From Flectonema sp. DT1601 (lineage: Eukaryota; Euglenozoa; Diplonemea; Diplonemida; Diplonemidae), in assembly GCA_964019425.1 (NCBI GenBank), contig OZ025805.1, positions 124,001 to 188,000 on the forward strand: 64,000 nt of DNA, in the 5' to 3' direction. Position 1 is the first letter of the stretch. The number at the start of each line of letters is the position of its first letter. The position numbers and the translations under genes were made by a program. The notes beneath the pieces were generated by a model. That model saw nothing but the letters and a program-made list of their open reading frames with translations, was not told the origin of the DNA and did not search any database. Shown here in pieces: positions 30,991 to 41,918 of this stretch.

Positions 30991-31697
30991 ATTCCAGATT
31001 TAAACAAAAGGTTTCGAAAAACCGCCAGCCGCAAACTACAGATATTGACTACTCAATAACATCTTTCACATGTTGTCTTAAATCAACGAAACAGACTCTC
31101 GACGTCGAGTAGGTCCCCACCAACGCAGAGCGACATTTGGTCACCATGCGTGACAATCCCGCGACAGTCTTTTCCCCCTTCCTCTTTTATTTTGTATTTG
31201 GGTATAGACGTTTTTTCAACAACAGTGTGTCTTCTTTGTTCCGATACCACGCTGGGGATGCGACTGTTGTGTGAATTGATATCCTTGTTGTTGTTCCGGC
31301 TGGCATGTTAACAGTTCTACCCGAATATATAATTTAGATTCCGGGTTCCCTAATTAGGGTCCTGATGCGACTGCGAAAAAGCAAAAACGTTTTGTATGTG
31401 TTTCGTAAAGGTTTGAATTGATATCCTTCCTCACTCCTCAGTAGTGCTGTCTGATTCCTCAGTAGTGCTATCTGACCCTCGGAGGTACTGCTTGGTGGGT
31501 GAGATTTGACTATTTTATATCCAACAGATCCCCGTATTTGCACACAAAGATCGTAGTCACCTCTGATGCAGAGGGTACAAAAGCATGAAACGGCGTGATA
31601 TCCCATTGTAAAGTCTTGTACTTCATTTTGATAACCTCACTAGCGAGCGGAAGGAGAAGAAGTTACTACGGATACCGGTCAAGATTATCTCTCCGTG

Positions 31698-32054
31698 TCA
31701 AGGGGATACGTCGGTAATGTCAGGTAAAAAATTAAATACTCGCTCCGAGATGGGTTTGGAGGAATCAGCGATAGCCATCTTAGTGCGGGCAACTTCAAAA
31801 AGAGATTTCGCATCACTTATATCACCTGTCAAGTTGTAGCGATGTGCAGAGCGCCCAATGTCAAGAGCAAACCTCTTCAATTGGTATCCCTCAGAATCCC
31901 ATGGTCCCTTACCATGTCCTGTAGGAAAGCAGTCCCATGTTACATCTTTATCTATTGCTGCCATCCAGTCAAGCATGTATTTAACTTTGAAGCGATTACC
32001 TCCTTCGCTAAAAATGTGAAAGTGAGCAAAATCATCCTGCAGCGTATCCAGCAA
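31698..32054 (-). pseudogene. HGKG-motif ORF of transposon-like repeat, copy 2
   Basis: Near-identical to 16490-16850: LLDTLQDDFAHFHIFSEGGN fragment, DKDVTWDCFPTGHGKGPWD, QLKRFALDIGRSAHRYN, ending FNFLPDITDVSP. It keeps GHGKG. Probably a DNA-transposon protein; the family is not established. Confidence 0.4.
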
Positions 32055-32317
32055 GTGTGACAGAGCCTTGCAGACAGCTGGAAAAGTCTGAGTGAGATTG
32101 TTTGATATATAATAGTGGGTAGTGTATTGAATTATCCGTGTGATGAAAAGTCTGAGTGTGATTGCAGGTTTGCTGCTTAACCCTTTTTATTACTGGTGTT
32201 GATGGAGAGTCCCTCTTGCACTTTGCGGCATTTCGCAAGTGCGAATAACACGAAGTGTAAACACAGTTTTCAGGGAGCCTGAAGCTTCCTGTGACATGTG
32301 AGATGCCACCTACAGTG

Positions 32318-32650
32318 TCAACGAGTTGAGGTTGGTATCCTACAAATATTCCGTAATCTCAATGACATGAAATATGAGTGGGATACCTCACCGCGATATT
32401 TGCAGTACTCACTCCAAGCATGTTGATACGGGTGTCTGCAACACCTCTTAAAGACTTTAATTCTTTCCCCGTCTCTTATTATCCAGCGTTCTTTGCATGA
32501 CTCGTCTGGTTCTGATGCCTCAGACATCCACCATTCGGTGATATCCCGAGTGAGGCTCCGGTTTCCTGATTTACACGAGGGTGTAGTTGGTGATGGTGAC
32601 ACGTGACTCAGAAGTAACATTCTCAGCACGTCGAACCAATGTTTTGACAA
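32318..32650 (-). pseudogene. CKERWIIRDGE ORF of transposon-like repeat, copy 2
   Basis: Counterpart of 17131-17430 with the same CCRHPYQHAWSEYCKYRG segment; the ends differ. Partial copy at 28290-28500. Confidence 0.35.
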
Positions 32651-33082
32651 CTATTTCAGGGAAGCTTCCAACAAGTGGGCCATTATCACCACCACAGATG
32701 CAACATTTTCCTTACATAATTGCTACTAGGGTTGATTGGTTAGTAAAAAAGTTCATATCTCTTGAGTGCGGGAGAAGAAATAAAAAATAGTAAAAAAAAA
32801 GAAATTAGGGGTGTTTTTTACTCAGATTTTCTCGATCTTTCCATTCCAGGTCTGGGATTAATATTTATCATTGAGCAGTACCAAGGAAATCTTGCAAAGA
32901 GACGTTTATCTCTTTTTAGCAGCACTTACCATGTTTAAAAGTATATCCCTATGCCTAATTTTATAGATCGCACCCTCCCCGATTCCAAAAAATAAAAAAT
33001 CGAGCAAAAGTAACAAATCGTGTGACCTTGCTCAGGCGGTGAGAAAATGGTGTTTTTTGGTCGCGAAAAAAAAGAATGACTG

Positions 33083-34076
33083 ATATATTTTTGTCTTATC
33101 GACCAGAAGACGTTGTCGAATCTGGTAATTCGGGGACCACGTACTAAACAGGTTGAGCGTCCCATGCTCTGTAGTCCGTTACAATAAGTTAACATACATT
33201 TAACCGAAGTTAAAATAAAAAAACAGTTCTTCGGTTTTTTTTTTTTTTGGGGGAGGTAATTAATAGGCAAAAGTTTTGACACCTTTCCCGGGTTGAGAAG
33301 TATGAGACACAAAAGAGTACAAAAGATAACAAAGTTCAGTTTTGAGAAGAAACAAACAATCACATACCAAGATAGCATCGCAGCACTTCCAGACTTCCAT
33401 CGACCCCCTTCGCAATCTCACATCTCTAAGGCATGAACAGCTTTCAACCATTCCAACTGGTGAGTGACGCAATTGAGGCAGCGTCAGAAGAGTGGGGTGC
33501 TGGGTTTCGGAATTGCGAGTTGTGTTGTGAAGGGAAGGTGCTTCCGATGTCTTCTAAGTTGGTATCACATGGGATGGAAAGTGCACCTGAAGAAACCTCG
33601 TGTTAAATAACAGCTTCAATCCCCCACCAATACTGGATAATAAAAAGTGGTAGAGATAAATACAATCATAAGGAAAACAAAACTGAGAAATGGGTTTTTT
33701 TTTTTTCTATAAACGAGTGATTTCTTTTTTGTTTGTTTGTCTGTTTGTTTGATATATACTCATAATAATCACAAATAGCCGTAACTATCCCCTTCGTACT
33801 GCCCGACTGCTTATTTGAGTTAACCTAAACGTTTAAAGGAATATTAATATCGGGGAATACTCTCTTTTGGTTAACCGTGAACACGCACTCACCTTCAAGA
33901 GTGTTTTCCAAAGCAATTGAAAATAGATAACGTACAATGTGATAATAGTGAATACAGCAAAAACAAAAAACAAAAAAATAATAATAAGAAAAAACATCGG
34001 GTTTTTGGTGTACACACTATTTTTTGAAAAAAAATAGTGAACAATTGGAAAAAGTTTTTTTTTTTTTTTTTTTTTT
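33083..34076. other. Spacer with repeat fragments
   Basis: No gene seen. 33280-33400 repeats the 18620-18730 block. 33465-33590 is an inverted, plus-strand copy of the short Ubl paralogue (SDAIEAASEEWGAGFRNC). From 33600 the sequence is unique and AT-rich, with long A and T runs (33690-33710, 34051-34077) just beyond the SNF2 stop. Confidence 0.6.
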
Positions 34077-37000
34077 TCAATTAGACCTGGGAATTTCAAC
34101 CCCAAAATAACTGGCGACTAACTTAGGCGACAGAATAGATTGTCCTGCTGCTCCACTTTTTACCGCATGCAGTGCCGTCTCGATGCTATCTTCGACGATG
34201 AATCTGTGAGCAACAACTTGTTTTGTTTGAGTTATCCGATGACAGCGACCAATTGCCTGAAGCTCAAGAGCTGGGTTAAGACAAGGCTCCATCAGAAATA
34301 CGTGATTAGCTGAAGTTAAATTCAATCCACATGATCCAGAACGAACTGTTAATAAGAAAGCTATGCTGGTTGGGTTGCTTGAGAAGTCCTGAAGAGATTT
34401 CGTTCTGCTCTTTTGGCTCATCGCTCCGACGATCTTCTCAGAACGATATCCAATTTCTGAAATAGCAGTCTCGATTGCCCGTATTGAAGATTCAAATTGC
34501 GTGAAAATAACAAATTTGCAAGTCGGGTCTTGTTTTCTCAATTCAACAATTCGGTTCTTCATCGCAGAGAGTTTTGATGAAATCTTATTCTTGCGAATCC
34601 ACTGCAAGTGCGTCTCTGGACTAGAATCGATCCCAGGCTGTTCTCCATCAAGACCGGTACAACTACCGTCAGCACTCGTGTGTTCTATAATTGGTTCTTC
34701 AATTGCTTGTTCTGTACCTGAAATCAGAGTTAAAGACTTCTCCAACATCTGTCTCCGGCACAAGGGACATTCTCCTTTACTTGCTGCTGTTGGAACAATA
34801 CATCCAATACAAAAGAAATGACCACACTTTGTTAAGGCTAATCCCTCACACATTTCAAAACAGATTGGACACTCGTAATCGCTGGCTGTTGCGATGATGT
34901 CTTTTGCATCAGAAATACGATTTGCTGGAATTAGGCTTGATAGAGTTTTCAAAACTTCATTCTTGCTGAGAACCGGAAGGTTTCCCTCATTGTTAGCAAT
35001 TTTATCACGAGCTTCCCAGGAGCTGGTATGCAGACTCTCATGGCTTCCTAAGGCAGCTGCGTAGACGTTATCCATACTCATTCCTGTGTGAAATGGATTG
35101 CCAACACCACACGAATACGACGTGAATTGTCTCAATCGAGTTGCCGCAAGAAGCCAGTGAGACCACCACCTGCTATGATTGCTTGTTAATTGTAGTTCAG
35201 ACCTCAATTGATCTTTGGCATGCATGTAAACTTGTCTTTCACTTGTTGTCATAACAACAGGCACTACAACATCAGTGTGAGGATCCAATCCAACTAAATA
35301 CTTCGACCCATCAGTATAACATTGATCAACTGTGTGTCTAATTGTACAACTTTCGAACCATCTACAGAGTTGTGTTTTAGTAATTGTTTTCATATTATCA
35401 GCAGGTTTCACTCCATACAAAGCTTTGCTCAACCCACTAACTTTAGAGAGGTTTGCCTGAACTGGTGTACCAGACAAAAGCCATCTGTGAGTAGCTCTGA
35501 TGTTACCCGTTAGCTTAGCTTGTTGCGTTGTATCATTTGCAACAAAATGAATTTCATCGAATATAACTCGATTCCACCAAATATTCATCATTGGTGAGAA
35601 TGAATCTGGATCACCTGCGCGTTGGATACTAATAATGTCGTAGTTGCTAACAACATAGTCTGCCTCGTGTAAGATCATTTTATTACGAGTAGCTGATGGG
35701 ATTCCACTGTGGTAGTCCAGTATTTTCATTCTGTTTGCATTCGGAAGTTTAGATCTCAATTCCTCTGACCATTGTCCTCGAAGTGATGCTTTTGTAATAA
35801 TTAAAGTCCCACCCCTTAACATCTTTTCTGGAACTGCTGCTTCTTCTGTTCCGAGTTTTAATCGTTTGATAGGACGGGTCGGTTTTGGTTGTTTTTTTAA
35901 TTTTTTTGAAGGTTTTGATGTTTTTTTTTTTTTAGGTTTTAGTTTTGAAGGTTTTCGTTGAACAATATCATCTGAGTCCGAGTCCGACGATGATGATGAT
36001 GATGATGATGATGACAGCGACGACGACGACGACGTGTCAAAATCAACATCTGAATCAGAACTCATCAACGACACTTCATCAACTTCCTCATCTTGATTTG
36101 CTTCTCTCGCTCCTCTGTAACTACATACTGCTAACACCATTATTGTTTTACCCATTCCCATTTCCGATGCAATTATTCCTCCGTGAATCGACTTCGGAGT
36201 AGCTGAAAAATCACCATAAACATCATTATAGAAGTATGTTCCTTGTTTTGGATCGGCAAACGCTACTGGCTGATAACGTATCAAGGCTGTGGATTGTTTT
36301 TTTTTGGTGTTGTTCTTTAAAGTACCTTGCGGGGGAGGGGGGTAGTTACAAACCTTGTTTTGGATTAATCTCTCTGTCAATCATCCAGTCAATAGCGTGA
36401 TGTTGATAAGCTCTCGGGGTACATTCTAAAGTAATATTATATTTTGGTTGATAGTCCAGACTGACATCATAAACACACAGAGCTAAAGTAGTTGAGATGT
36501 GTTGCTTAAGTCCGTCAGATTCGTCAATAGTCGCATTAGAGACGTCATTAGTTCTGAATAGCGATTGTTTTCTATTTGGAGACCACGTTAAAAGATCAAG
36601 TCTCCAATCCCTGTTTGAGTCAAGGTGAGAAGTATTACAGCTCGCACACTCATCACAACTCGTTGATCCAATTCGAGAACCTGCTCCACTTCTATTTATG
36701 AATTTGTGTGCTGTCGGAGATCTCAAACACCAGTCTGTTTTGTTTTTTCTTGTTTTTCTTTCTCTTCTTTTTTGCAATGTAGATAATTCAGGTGGGCGAA
36801 GAGTGAAAAAAAAAAAAAAAAAAAAAAATCTTACAAACCTTTACGAGCATTCTTCGTCTTCTTTTTATGATTATCCGAGCAGTGGAGACAAACCATACAC
36901 AAGTGTGAGGCAGTGGAGTAATGTACTGGACAACTACGATGAGCTATTTGAGGTAAGCTGCAAACAACACACGGTTGACCATAATACGTTGTTGCTGGAG

Positions 37001-39458
37001 ACTTCTTGGGTAATGCAGATGGGGAGTATCCTGTAAAAGGATGAGCGTTATTGACCAGTGGATGAGGAGCAAGTTCCGTATCAGCGAGGATACTAAATTT
37101 TTGACCAAACGCTAAATTCATTAAATGGCGGGCAGCAACATCTCCAGACGAATACAGCCTCGTAGGTGAAAAGAATTTCTCCGACTTTGCCAAGAGTTCA
37201 ATATACGGAACTGTTTCTTCATCAAACGCTACTATACTGGAGCATTTCGCTGGATAAGATTCCCTCAGGAAACAGAGAAGCTCAGCTTTGTTTTCCAAGA
37301 ATGATTCTTTGATACGTTCTTCAGTTGTTTGATGTTTCTTTCCTTTTTTTTTTTTAGTAACAGTGACAGTTCGGTGTACTGCAAGTGGGGGTTTCCAATG
37401 CAGCATTGCCGTGGCCATTGGACCAGCCGTAATGAACCCGTCAGACTTATAATTGACAGGTATCTCAAACTTTTCAATCAACTGTACCATCCCAAGCATA
37501 TCTAAAGCACATAAATTTGTTTCTGAAAATTTCGAAACAGCTGTCTTCGGTTCATAGACTATTCTCATGTCGATGTGATTTCGAGTCAACAATCCAACAA
37601 GAGGTGTTAATTTTCTAAAAACGACCGTTGAATTGCTATTTCTAAGTCCGAAATCCATCAACTCAACACCAGTCTTATTTCGATACGCTTTAGGTAGTTT
37701 AGATAAAGGATAGCATTTCAGTTTAGCAATGAGTTTCGGAAAAGTATTTCCTTGCTGAAGGTCTTCCTTAACAACAGATGGCGGTGCTCCCCTAGGAAAT
37801 GTAATTACATCCATGATATCATCACCTGATCTGTGTTTCCATGGTAATTGGAGTAAAGCCGCGTCACGTAGAGCACTCTGAGAGATGTTTTCAAAGACCG
37901 AAACCGGAACGACACTCGTACTGAAATCTGCTCCAAAAGACGTATAAATCTTATTTGTGTACGTGTGAGCCTCAAACTTTTGATCGATTCGAAGTATGCA
38001 AGATTTAGCTTGTAATCTTATGGCGTACGGGAGGTTGTTCAGTTGTCCATATTTTTTTAATTCCTCAAGCGATTTTCTCTTTACTTTGATAAATCCTGCT
38101 TCTTCTCCATTTGATTTTGATAAATACATTTTATGAATTGTCACTACGATGGCCCGATTGCTATTTTCACAATACAAACAAACAGAGGCTGATCCCTCGT
38201 TTTTATAAGGCTCTCTTTTAGTTACAACAATACCGTATGAGTTAGACCACTTTGGTGAATTCGGACTGACCTTTACGACTTGCTGATGACGGAAGTTTGG
38301 TAATTTCTCATTCGATTCCAGACTTAGGTCATCCAAGGGGATCATTTTTGTTTCATCATCGATTTTGACAACTGCGTGTGTCTCTGAAACGATCGCCACA
38401 ACTGTTCCCATTTCTGCGGTTTTCGTAATTGATATCTCACTTCCTGATTTGATTCCACTCAACGGCTGAGGAATTCGTTTCAAATCACCGACGGTTAGTA
38501 TCATCTTTTCTCCGTCTTCAATTCTAGAAACGTATCCTCCGAGAACAATATTTAATCTGTTACTCTCAGTTTTGTAGAAATTAAATACCCTTCCCTGCTC
38601 CATGAAGTAAAATTGACGACTCTTCAGTGATTCACCTTCACGAACAACTGCTTGTTTTCCAACAACAATACCAGTCAGGTGACGTTTTCTGTTGAATTCA
38701 GCTTCTTCAGGATTATCAGCAACACGATACCTCTCAAGTGAGGCAGTTGATGTGTTTGAGTCAGTGCTGTAGGAAGAGCTGGTGTCACTGTTATGAGAAA
38801 TGTTGTCATCATCGTCATAGTCACCGAAACCTGACTTAGAAACCATTCCATAGGATGGCTCTCTACCAATCGGTTCATAACCTGCTGAAGTGAACGACTG
38901 AAAGTCACTCAATCCTACTACAGGTGGCATGTTGCCTGACGACCACGACATGTTACCCGAGGAAGGCATGCTGCCTAAAAAATTCGACAAGGTTCCTGAG
39001 GAAGACATGTTGCCCGAAGACCGCGATATGTTGCCCGAGGAAGACATGTTGCCCGAGGACCGCGATATGTTGCCCGAGGAAGACATGTTGCCCGAGGATT
39101 TAATTTTCGAAGGTACCTTAAGTGGTGCTACTGCTTCCGGTTCTTCCATTTGTTGCAATACTTCGTCAGCTGCAATAGTAACCCGACCTTCAGCCTTAAT
39201 GTAAGCATTACATACTTTAGTCATCACACTCTTTGCTTTAGAGTCGAATTCGTGAGAACACTTCGATAACACTGTGACTCGTTTATTACACTTTGAACAC
39301 ACTGAGCAGCTTTCTTCTGCTAAGACTTCGAATAACTGACACATATCCCTAACTATGGTCTTTTTATCGTGTCCTTTACTTTGTAGATCTCTAACAGAAG
39401 CCTGTTGTGAATGGGTTAACGCGCACTCAAGCCAAACGACTACGGGATCCGGAGTCAT
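34077..39458 (-). CDS. SNF2/Rad5-like helicase with internal RING finger (3 exons, 1736 aa)
   Basis: Exons 39458-36839, 36734-36354 and 36286-34077, summing to 5211 nt in frame. Introns are 36735-36838 (104 nt) and 36287-36353 (67 nt), both GTTTGT...CAG. The protein is a nuclear chromatin or DNA-repair type ATPase with probable E3 ligase activity. Visible parts: an N-terminal Cys cluster (CSVCSKCNKRV), a SSGNMSSSGN tract, a long unrecognised middle (VVGKQAVVREGE..., LTVGDLKRIPQP), Cys/His clusters near the exon 1/2 joint (CVVC, CMVCLHC, CDECASC), motif I (ASEMGMGKTIM), DEIH box (VIFDEIHFVAND), an acidic-serine insert, a C3HC4 RING (CPICFEMCEG...CGHFFCIGC...CPLCRR) and motif VI (QAIGRCHRITQTK). 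A RING between the helicase lobes is the Rad5/HLTF/SHPRH plan. Leader AG lies 9 nt before the ATG. Confidence 0.85.
38935..39105 (-). repeat. Coding tandem repeat (SSGN tract) in the SNF2 gene
   Basis: Units around SSGNMSSSGNISR, about 39 bp long at 39000-39100, plus degenerate flanking units. The most regular units are near-identical at DNA level, so copy number is likely to vary between strains. Low-complexity, probably disordered linker. Confidence 0.7.
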
Positions 39459-39467
39459 AATGGATAC

Positions 39468-39469
39468 CT
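39468..39469 (-). promoter_or_regulatory. Putative spliced-leader acceptor of the SNF2 gene
   Basis: Minus-strand TTTCTCTCTGTAG ends here, 9 nt before the ATG; the next bases are GTATCC. Confidence 0.45.
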
Positions 39470-39592
39470 ACAGAGAGAAATAAATATAATAAATCAACTT
39501 ATCGTATTGGAAACGATTAATCAAATAGAATCTATAAAGGAAGGGGAGGGAAGGGGAAAAGGGGATCAAACCATTCTCATCAGCTGACGGTA

Positions 39593-41131
39593 TCATTTAT
39601 ATATTAAATACGTAAACATCACAACCATGTCACCTGAATAACAAACAGGTACAGAGTGTGTTAGATCTCCCGACCACAATATAATCCTACCACTCTTGAG
39701 GGCTACACTATCATTATTAATGATAACTTTTCCACATGATGAAAGAGACAGCATCATCGGTAATCCATAAGTTCCTTCTTCAGTGGAAGGACACATCCTA
39801 AACGGTAAAATCTCCTCACCAGGGGTAAGCCTGAAATACGACACCGACTCACTTGTCCCAACCAACTGTAATGTGTTTCCATTAACAGAGCATGATTTTG
39901 GTAGTCTCTGAGCTGATCGTTTGAACAGATACTGTAAGACTGGTGTGAATACTTCAGGTGATACGCTGCGACTGTTGTAATCAAACCCGAGATGGAAAGG
40001 CATCGATTGAACTCGACTACCTGTAATAGACTCCGTACTTTCTATTATCTGACGACAGTCATTATTATCAAAAGTATAATCAACGAGTGATGTGAATCTT
40101 TTGAACGGATTTTCAAATGATCCATTCAGGATTTCTGACCAAAGTTCTGATGACACATTTCTATCTCGGAGGTTGAGATTTGCTTTTGGTGAAATCAACG
40201 GTCGGGAAGACACCTTCGGATGACGAGCCTTGGCGTAGTCTTTAAGGATCTGAGGAGCACTTGAAACCTTCGCCTGATGAATTGCAGCCTCAGCTAGTTT
40301 TGTTCTGTCTCGTAGAATTTCCAAAGCTGATTGCGTTGATGCTTCAAAAATCTTATCCAAAGGGATCGATAAACAATCTCCAAACGAAATCCTCCTCCTG
40401 GCAGTGAGTACTAAAGTACCATCATCAGTGAATGTGTAGTCACAGTTTGGTGATGGGAGTGTTGTCATTTTTTGTTTTTGTTTACCTGGTCGACAACCAA
40501 CTGATACCAACGGTTGTTTTACTCTTTTAATCCTCTTCGCTATAGAACTGTATTTATATAATCCTCTACCAAAGGGGGTTGGTATTCCACCCAATTCTGA
40601 TATTGTAAACAAACGTGCGACTTGAGTGTGATCTGAAAAGTGTTTTTCGTGAATTGTTTTGGATAAACCTTTGTAGGCAAGCACACCAAAACCGACTCTA
40701 ATTTTTAAATCATCCCTACTTAAAGAGGTATGGTTAATCTCCCAAGGGAATTTCCAAATTTCATCTGCAGCGTCGCCCAGTTCCTTTCGACGTGATCTCG
40801 CTGTTAGGTAGGACTGAAATGAAGGTAGCAGTAATTCGGCGAGTCCAGACATGGATGACATGCTGCTCGCCATTTTCATAATCGCGGCAACCCTCTGAAA
40901 TAATACTTTTTCTTGATCCGAAGCATTCTTTTCAGCAGCTTCAATCTCCTTACCCCATTGCATCACTGCTCTTTCTTCGAGTATCACCTCACCCTGTTGT
41001 ATGCTTTGAAGGGCTACGAGATCACTCGTTGCTAATCCACCGTATATCGGCTTAGTGACACGAACTGCAGCCTTTGGTTGTACTGTGATGTCGTCTTCTG
41101 TGAAGTATCCGACAGGAAGTGATGGAATCAT
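39593..41131 (-). CDS. SET-domain-like protein with an oxygenase-like C-terminus (512 aa)
   Basis: Single exon. The first ~60 residues (RVTKPIYGGLATSDLVALQSIQQGEVILEE in part) and a later block (CDYTFTDDGTLVLTARRRISFGDCLSI, about 230-256) look like the beginning and end of a SET domain (G.GL.A...I..GE.I..E, then .L.A.R.I..GD.L.I). The usual NHSC core is not obvious. The last ~180 residues (SMPFHLGFDYN ... LKSGRIILWSGDLTHSVPVCYSGD) resemble the double-stranded beta helix of 2-oxoglutarate/Fe(II) oxygenases around a distal histidine, although the expected HxD pair and Arg are not clear. Protein-modifying function is inferred only. A leader AG lies 28 nt upstream after a long T run. Confidence 0.6.
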   Translation of the reverse strand: MIPSLPVGYFTEDDITVQPKAAVRVTKPIYGGLATSDLVALQSIQQGEVILEERAVMQWGKEIEAAEKNASDQEKVLFQRVAAIMKMASSMSSMSGLAELLLPSFQSYLTARSRRKELGDAADEIWKFPWEINHTSLSRDDLKIRVGFGVLAYKGLSKTIHEKHFSDHTQVARLFTISELGGIPTPFGRGLYKYSSIAKRIKRVKQPLVSVGCRPGKQKQKMTTLPSPNCDYTFTDDGTLVLTARRRISFGDCLSIPLDKIFEASTQSALEILRDRTKLAEAAIHQAKVSSAPQILKDYAKARHPKVSSRPLISPKANLNLRDRNVSSELWSEILNGSFENPFKRFTSLVDYTFDNNDCRQIIESTESITGSRVQSMPFHLGFDYNSRSVSPEVFTPVLQYLFKRSAQRLPKSCSVNGNTLQLVGTSESVSYFRLTPGEEILPFRMCPSTEEGTYGLPMMLSLSSCGKVIINNDSVALKSGRIILWSGDLTHSVPVCYSGDMVVMFTYLIYK

Positions 41132-41159
41132 TGTGTTTATTATTTGTTGTTTTTATTAC

Positions 41160-41161
41160 CT
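41160..41161 (-). promoter_or_regulatory. Putative spliced-leader acceptor of the SET-like gene
   Basis: A minus-strand run of T ends in AG here, 28 nt before the ATG; the next bases are GTAATA. Confidence 0.45.
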
Positions 41162-41204
41162 AAAAAAAAAAACAAGCCTATAAAAGGGGAATTAACATCA
41201 CTGC

Positions 41205-41235
<31 letters not shown>

Positions 41236-41518
41236 GGGACCATTCAGATAAACAGCATTATATTTTTGTTGATCGCAGATAGTTTTACTGGAGCACGGGG
41301 GGTAACTTGATACTAATATTAAATGGAAAGCAACTTGAAACTGGCAAAAACGAGAATAGGGTTCGGCCAGACCTGGTTGCAATATAAGAAATCAACAGTT
41401 GGTATCGATAAAAAATCCCATATGTGCTGTCGAATATGGGGGGAAAACAGATAACATTTTGACAATAATTAATAAACCTGTTCTTAATCTGAATAGTTTC
41501 TTCTCCGACTTCGTCGGT

Positions 41519-41553
<35 letters not shown>

Positions 41554-41918
41554 GCTTTTTATCTTAAAAACTATACAGAAAATAGTAATACAACAACTGT
41601 GTGATGTTTTTTGTTTGTGTCACGAAAAACGTGAACCGACTTAAACTGATAAAGCTAAAGTAGGTTTACGCATGCTGTCCCCCAACATTATTTTTCGAAA
41701 AAAAAAGGATTCCAAAAATCAACCTGCTACATACAGAGACGTTGTGTTGTGTTGGTCTGTGTAATGAAATAGTTTATAAAAAAATAAACAGAATAAAAAT
41801 TATGAATTCAACACTCTGGAGGCATTCGTTCGTGCGTTGTCATGTCACCTATTTGATGATTAGAACTTTTGGTGGATACTTTGCCCCACACAGAAGATTT
41901 TTTTTAAAAAATATTGAT
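41162..41918. other. Spacer with homopolymers and one gene-edge repeat copy
   Basis: No gene. Long T/A runs at 41207-41240 and 41521-41550, followed by a dispersed repeat copy at about 41551-41698 (GTGAACCGACTTAAACTGAT is its best-kept part). Confidence 0.7.

Larger units (their letters stand above)
31000..33082. mobile_element. Transposon-like repeat, copy 2, with right terminal inverted repeat
   Basis: Matches 15870-18195 and then continues to a terminus (33045-33082) that closely resembles the right inverted repeat of the 777 bp element, followed by ATAT. The left terminal repeat was not found, so the copy may be truncated. It has two minus-strand ORF remnants: 31698-32054 (HGKGPWD) and 32318-32650 (CKERWIIRDGE). 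The shared right end ties the coding copies to the short non-autonomous element. Confidence 0.55.

Noticed and set aside
35945-36202. Plus-strand ORF with a methionine run
   Set aside because: Antisense of the acidic serine tract in the SNF2 gene.
36346-36777. Separate gene beginning MQKRRERKTRK
   Set aside because: The first codon is TTG, and splice sites with matching phase join this exon to those on both sides.
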